Shown piece after piece: positions 6,392 to 7,529 of a stretch of 7,529 bases of DNA. Each line of letters starts with the position of its first letter. The stretch's first letter is position 1. The notes beneath the pieces are model-generated. The model was given only the letters and a program-made list of their open reading frames with translations, searched no databases and was not told the DNA's origin. Source of the DNA: CAZJHX01 sp964545715 (GTDB lineage Bacteria; Myxococcota_A; UBA9042; GCA-2863065); contig CAZJHX010000272.1 in NCBI GenBank assembly GCA_964545715.1, positions 1-7,529 on the forward strand, read 5' to 3'. A program made the translations under genes and the position numbers.

Positions 6392-7529
6392 ATGAAAAAG
6401 GGTGACAAGCGCGGCGTTGGCCGCCGAGGCTTTCTCAAGGCCGGCGCGGCCACATCCGCGCTGATCGCGGGCGGGTGTGCGCACACGGGCGCGACAAAGC
6501 AGGTCGAGGCCAAACCGAAGCAGCCCGGGCGGATCCGCGCTCATCGGATGCTTGGGCGGACGGGCTTCAAGGTGTCCGACATCGGGCTCGGCTCGGGGCG
6601 CCTCGCGGACTCCAACGTCATTCGGTACGCGTACGACCGCGGGGTGAACTACTTCGACACCGCCGAGATGTACGGCAACGGCGACTCCGAGACCAAAATC
6701 GGCCAGGCGATGCCGCACATGGAGCGGTCCAAGATCTGGATCACGACCAAGCTGCTGCTGCGCGAAAACGACAACGAGCAGACCATCTTGTCGCGATTCG
6801 CCAAATGTCAGGCCCGGCTGAAGACTCCGTACGTCGACGCCCTATACATCCACTCCTGTACAAACTTGAAGCACATTGAGCATGAGGGATTCCACGCCGC
6901 CGTGCGCCGGTTGAAGGCCGACGGCAAGCTGCGTCATGCGGGGATCTCGTCGCATGGGCCGATGGGCCGCAAAGGCGACAGCATGGAGCAGGTGCTGCTG
7001 GCGGCCATCGAGGACGGGCGCTTTGATCTGATGCTGCTGGTCTACAACTTTCTGCGGCGCGAGGCCGGCGAGAAGATCCTCAAGGCCGCCAAAGCCAAGA
7101 ACGTGGGCACCACGCTGATGAAGACCGGCCCCGCGCGCCTGAAGCTGGCGGCCGTGGACCCCGCCAACCTGACGCCGGATTACGCCGGGCTGGTCGAGCG
7201 CATGATGAAGCGCGGGCTGAGCCGGGAGAAGGCGCTGGACCAGCTGCGCAAGCGGGTGGCGTACAGGCAGGGCGTGCAGGACAAACACCGCGTGCCGATC
7301 GACGCGTTTGTAAAGAAGCACGGCGTGACCGCGGAGGCGCAGCTGCGCCAGAAGAGCATCCTGTGGGCGGTGAGCAACCCCCTGGCAAGCACGGCCGTCG
7401 TGTCGATGCCGGACTTTGAGGCCGTCGACAAGTTCGTGCCGCTGTCAGGGCAGACGATGAAAGCCGCGGACCGGGAGTTGGGTGCAGATCCGTTGGAACG
7501 ACATCGAACTTCAAAGACATCAGCAGCTT
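6392..7529 (+). CDS. Tat-exported aldo/keto reductase lipoprotein, 3' end missing
   Basis: The frame is open from ATG 6392 to the window edge, 379 codons with no stop. The N-terminus has a twin-arginine signal (RRGFLKAG, R11-R12), a hydrophobic stretch and AGGC, so a Tat-exported protein probably lipidated at C29. From about residue 50 it is an aldo/keto reductase TIM barrel: GRTGFKVSDIGLGSG, then FDTAEMYGNG and WITTK. The catalytic tetrad is complete: D89, Y94, K120 and H154 (YIHS). The family reduces carbonyls with NADPH; the substrate is unknown. Tat export fits a protein that folds with its cofactor before crossing the membrane. Related long bacterial members end in a 4Fe-4S Cys cluster; here the sequence stops just before that would appear. 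The last 16 or so codons (from 7481) have mostly A or T in third position (3 of 16 end in G or C) and look unlike the rest, so the frame may be wrong there. Confidence 0.88.
   Translation, partial: MKKGDKRGVGRRGFLKAGAATSALIAGGCAHTGATKQVEAKPKQPGRIRAHRMLGRTGFKVSDIGLGSGRLADSNVIRYAYDRGVNYFDTAEMYGNGDSETKIGQAMPHMERSKIWITTKLLLRENDNEQTILSRFAKCQARLKTPYVDALYIHSCTNLKHIEHEGFHAAVRRLKADGKLRHAGISSHGPMGRKGDSMEQVLLAAIEDGRFDLMLLVYNFLRREAGEKILKAAKAKNVGTTLMKTGPARLKLAAVDPANLTPDYAGLVERMMKRGLSREKALDQLRKRVAYRQGVQDKHRVPIDAFVKKHGVTAEAQLRQKSILWAVSNPLASTAVVSMPDFEAVDKFVPLSGQTMKAADRELGADPLERHRTSKTSAA
7481..7529. other. Right edge with atypical codon composition (possible frameshift or artefact)
   Basis: In the frame of the aldo/keto reductase the last 16 codons include CGA, ACT, TCA (twice), ACA, GCA and GCT, codons that are scarce earlier in the gene, and only 3 of the 16 end in G or C. 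Resemblance to the family also fades after MKAADREL. A frame shifted by one base gives better third positions for part of the stretch but no clear homology. An indel near 7475-7485 or poor contig-end sequence would both explain this. Confidence 0.4.

Noticed and set aside
6475..6879. Plus-strand open frame inside the aldo/keto reductase gene
   Set aside because: It is a shifted frame within a gene that has a Tat signal and intact catalytic residues; the product is Arg-rich with no domain.
1..7529. Defence island, prophage, toxin/antitoxin or biosynthetic cluster
   Set aside because: No nuclease, integrase, transposase, methyltransferase, NTPase or biosynthetic enzyme set is encoded. The YwqK-like repeats alone do not make an antitoxin, since no toxin partner is present.

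Overview
This 7.5-kb window is GC-rich and reads like the chromosome of a myxobacterium-type organism (Myxococcota or a relative such as Bradymonadales). Four traits point that way: an Asp/Thr/Gly linker repeat on a secreted protein, long arrays of Cys-rich modules carrying a CGxDGCGGxCG core, an AgmX/PglI-type C-terminal domain, and a Ser/Thr-kinase-fold protein joined to a helical-repeat region. This is inference from family resemblance; the window holds no rRNA or other taxonomic marker. It looks like a whole contig, because both ends are cut inside genes and both have odd base composition.

Layout: (1) 42-1451 (+) is the 3' part of a secreted Cys-rich protein, with a perfect 18-bp tandem repeat (Asp-Thr-Gly-Asp-Thr linker) at its left edge. 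(2) 1458-2924 (-), convergent with it and only 6 bp away, is a 488-residue protein: an N-terminal TPR-like solenoid and a C-terminal Ser/Thr kinase fold that lacks every main catalytic residue, so a predicted pseudokinase. (3) 3058-5469 (-) is an 803-residue predicted lipoprotein made of seven near-identical 86-residue modules with 16 Cys each, plus two 46-residue 6-Cys repeats. A near-consensus sigma-54 promoter (-24/-12) and an upstream pair of 10-bp direct repeats precede it. (4) 5627-6304 (-) is a 225-residue lipoprotein with MORN-like repeats and an AgmX/PglI-like C-terminal domain. (5) 6392-7529 (+), divergent from gene 4, is a Tat-exported aldo/keto reductase with an intact catalytic tetrad; it runs off the right end without a stop.

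Four of the five proteins are predicted to be exported, at least three of them as lipoproteins, so the window looks like a cell-envelope locus. The three minus-strand genes are separated by gaps of 157 and 133 bp, so they are co-oriented but probably not one tight operon. No phage, IS, CRISPR, tRNA or toxin/antitoxin unit is visible. The most notable observations are the fully degenerate kinase active site, the sigma-54-like control of the giant Cys-rich lipoprotein, and the strict module periodicity of that protein.
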